Positions 3,467 to 5,449 of a stretch of DNA of 5,449 nt are shown one piece after another. The position numbers and the translations under genes are program-made. This DNA comes from Acidobacteriaceae bacterium. Lineage in GTDB: Bacteria > Acidobacteriota > Terriglobia > Terriglobales > Acidobacteriaceae. Every line of letters starts with the position of its first letter. Position 1 is the stretch's first letter. A model generated the notes under the pieces. That model saw only the letters and a program-made list of their open reading frames with translations. It was not told where the DNA came from and searched no databases. The stretch is from assembly GCA_030040175.1 (NCBI GenBank), contig JASHUF010000143.1:1-5449 (forward strand). The letters run 5' to 3'.

Positions 3467-5449
3467 ATGAGGAATCTGATACGGAGGATCCTGCTCGCCC
3501 TTTCCTTGGTCAGCGCCGTGTTGATCGGCGGGGGAGCATGCGTGGCACAGAACACGAACTCGGGAGACCTGCGAGGGACCGCGACGGACACCACCGGAGC
3601 CATCATCCCCGAAGTCACCGTCACCGTCACCGACATCGACCAGGGCGTCGTGCGCACTTATCAGACAGACGGCGCGGGGCTCTATGACACGGGCCCGATT
3701 CCGGAGGATCACTATAAGCTCACCTTCACCAAGGAGGGTTTTGAGACCCTGGTCCGCGGACCCGTTACTCTGACCCTCGGAATTGAAACTGTCAATGCCG
3801 AAATGAAGGTCGGCACGGTTTCAACCCAGGTGACTGTGACCACCGACGTTCCCCAGCTCAACACCGAAAGCGGCTCGCTGGAACCGACCCTCGAGGCGGA
3901 CACCATGGACGAGCTGCCGCAGGTGGGCAGCGGGAACGGCGGCGGGGCCGACTGGGAGAACTTCATCCAGTTGATGCCGGGCGCGGTGGGAACGCCGGAG
4001 AATCAAAACGGCGAGGCTCCCGGACAGGGCAACAACGTTGGGACCAGCGCCTCCATCAACGGCAATGAGCCCTATCAGTCGTACCTCCAGGACGGAGCTA
4101 CGACCACTCTGCCCATGAGCCAGAACTCCGACGTCACCATCTTCGAGACCACGGCGGAAGTGAAGGTCAGCGCCACCGCTTTCTCCGCGCAATATGGCCT
4201 CGGCGACATCGTCTACAACCAGATTACCAAGAGCGGAACCGACAATTTCCATGGCGCGGCGTACGAGTATAACCAGAACAATGCCTTGAATGCCGCGAGC
4301 TATGGCTTCGGCACGGGAAGCATTCCCCATCTCCGCTTCAACAATTTCGGGGGTGCCGTCGGCGGGCCGGTCCTGCCTCGGGGAATCTTCCACAAGTCCT
4401 TCTTCTATTTCGACTACGACCACACCATCAACAACGGCACCGGGAACGTGCAGACCGTCACGTTGCCCAGCACCGCCGAGTTGGGAGGCGATTTCACGGG
4501 GAACTTTACCAACAGCTCGGGAGCCTCCGTGCCATTTCCCACCCTCTACGACCCCACCACGCAGACGGTCACCACCGAGGGCGAGGGTTGTCCCTGCGTC
4601 ACGCGCCAGACCTTTGCTTCGGAGTACGGCAGCAACATGATTCCTTCAGCCATGATCGACCCGGCGGCCAAGGCAATCATCACCTACGTGCTCTCCACGA
4701 AGGGCTATCCGGCGACAGTAAACACTTATGGGCCCAACAACTTCCAGATTCTCGGACCCGCGGGCCAGTCTCCAGAAACCAAGTTCTTTGGCCGCTGGGA
4801 TACCGATCTGGCTTCCAACAATCGGCTCACTCTCACAGAGACGGAGAGCGATGCCCCGTCACAGTCTCCAGCCATCTTCTACCCGCTCCAGGGCCAGGCA
4901 CAGGACGTGAGCCGCGACAACGCCGCGATCTCCGACGTGTGGACTGTGAGCTCGCACGTCATCAACGAGGCGCGCCTGGGCTTTACCGATCAGTTGAACT
5001 TCTTCGTGCCTTACAGCACGAATAACAGCTATCCGACATTGCTGAACATGCCTTCCTTGCAAGATCCCGTCTTTCCCAACATCAGCATTAACAACTATTG
5101 GAGCGGCAAGGTGGGAAGCGCTTCGCACTCCGTTTATAAGGAGATGGTCTTCGACCCGTCCGATGTGGTGACCATGATCAAGGGACGCCATGTGCTGCAC
5201 TTCGGCGGCGAGTTTCTGATCAACCGTGCCGACTCCACTGCGTGGGGCAACGAAAACCCCGGCAACTTCAACTATTCCGGCAATTACACATCGCAATCCG
5301 GCAGCTCCACCGCGGCCACCAGCGGTGACGCCTTCGCCGACTTCCTGCTCGGCGATGTCAGTGGCTGGAATGCCAACAATACCCCTGAGTTCGCCGGACG
5401 CTGGAAGTCGCCGCAGTTATTCGTCCAGGACGACTACAAGGTGCGGCCC
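3467..5449 (+). CDS. TonB-dependent receptor, Oar-like, with carboxypeptidase-regulatory-like domain (partial)
   Basis: The frame is open from ATG 3467 to the right edge: 661 codons with no stop. Residues 1-28 are a signal peptide (MRNLIRRILLALSLVSAVLI..., likely cleaved after CVA). Residues 33 to about 115 form a CarboxypepD_reg-type beta-sandwich ('GDLRGTATDTTGAIIPEVTVTVT...', '...YKLTFTKEGFE'). After a linker ('VTVTTDVPQLNTESGSLE'), a plug domain at about 140-260 includes 'SASINGNEPYQSYLQDGA' and 'ITKSGTDNFHGAAYEY', the usual plug-to-barrel junction. Barrel strands begin at about 262, including 'RFNNFGGAVGGPVLP' and 'SFFYFDYDHT'. Relatives are usually over 1,000 residues, so roughly the last third or more should lie beyond the window. 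Such proteins sit in the outer membrane and import large ligands, often oligosaccharides, using TonB energy. I see no clear TonB box. Context (GH30, CBM protein, LacI-family repressor, shared operator) points to a carbohydrate ligand, by inference. Confidence 0.9.
   Translation, partial: MRNLIRRILLALSLVSAVLIGGGACVAQNTNSGDLRGTATDTTGAIIPEVTVTVTDIDQGVVRTYQTDGAGLYDTGPIPEDHYKLTFTKEGFETLVRGPVTLTLGIETVNAEMKVGTVSTQVTVTTDVPQLNTESGSLEPTLEADTMDELPQVGSGNGGGADWENFIQLMPGAVGTPENQNGEAPGQGNNVGTSASINGNEPYQSYLQDGATTTLPMSQNSDVTIFETTAEVKVSATAFSAQYGLGDIVYNQITKSGTDNFHGAAYEYNQNNALNAASYGFGTGSIPHLRFNNFGGAVGGPVLPRGIFHKSFFYFDYDHTINNGTGNVQTVTLPSTAELGGDFTGNFTNSSGASVPFPTLYDPTTQTVTTEGEGCPCVTRQTFASEYGSNMIPSAMIDPAAKAIITYVLSTKGYPATVNTYGPNNFQILGPAGQSPETKFFGRWDTDLASNNRLTLTETESDAPSQSPAIFYPLQGQAQDVSRDNAAISDVWTVSSHVINEARLGFTDQLNFFVPYSTNNSYPTLLNMPSLQDPVFPNISINNYWSGKVGSASHSVYKEMVFDPSDVVTMIKGRHVLHFGGEFLINRADSTAWGNENPGNFNYSGNYTSQSGSSTAATSGDAFADFLLGDVSGWNANNTPEFAGRWKSPQLFVQDDYKVRP

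Noticed and set aside
3614..3631. Triple GTCACC tandem repeat
   Set aside because: It encodes the alternating VTVTVT strand of the receptor's first domain, common in this family; no sign of a variable repeat.
3821..4423. Long minus-strand open frame of about 200 residues
   Set aside because: It lies wholly antisense to the receptor gene, has low-complexity Val/Gly/Arg-rich content and no ribosome binding site; a product of GC-rich codon use.

Overview
The window (roughly 58-60 % GC by eye) looks like chromosomal DNA of an Acidobacteriota bacterium. The main reason is the large receptor at the right end. It has a signal peptide, a carboxypeptidase-regulatory-like domain, a plug and a beta-barrel, the 'Oar-like' TonB-dependent receptor type that is strongly expanded in that phylum. 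The genes around it are for sugar uptake and breakdown. The phylum call is inferred from protein style only.

Layout: (1) 1-423 is the C-terminal end of a glycoside hydrolase family 30 (glucosylceramidase-like) enzyme. (2) 507-1211 is a secreted protein with a CBM6-like carbohydrate-binding domain; it starts at GTG behind a near-perfect Shine-Dalgarno sequence and has its own likely promoter. (3) 1212-1656 holds no convincing gene, but contains a ~30-bp imperfect inverted repeat (1540-1661) whose right arm covers the stop codon of the next gene. (4) 1657-2793, minus strand, is a LacI-family repressor. (5) 2794-3466 is regulatory DNA containing a decayed copy of the 5' end of a TonB-dependent receptor gene (promoter, leader, ribosome binding site, signal peptide, first domain). 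(6) 3467-5449 is the intact receptor gene, running off the right edge.

How the parts may work together: the identical 12-base near-palindrome ACAACCGTTTGT lies upstream of the CBM gene (448-459) and of the receptor gene (3338-3349). A related palindrome lies at 3241-3252, 97 bp upstream of the second copy and on the other side of a strong-looking promoter. The LacI-family repressor gene sits between its two presumed targets. The simplest model is a local polysaccharide-use regulon: the repressor controls an outer-membrane receptor and a secreted glycan-binding protein next to a GH30 hydrolase, and a sugar derived from the polymer relieves repression. The substrate (for example a beta-glucan or a xylan) cannot be read from the sequence.

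The most notable evolutionary feature is the broken second receptor 5' end at about 2820-3153. It matches the intact copy through promoter, leader, ribosome binding site and the first ~54 codons. It carries two one-base deletions, then loses similarity and stops. The regulator was probably once directly divergent from that receptor.
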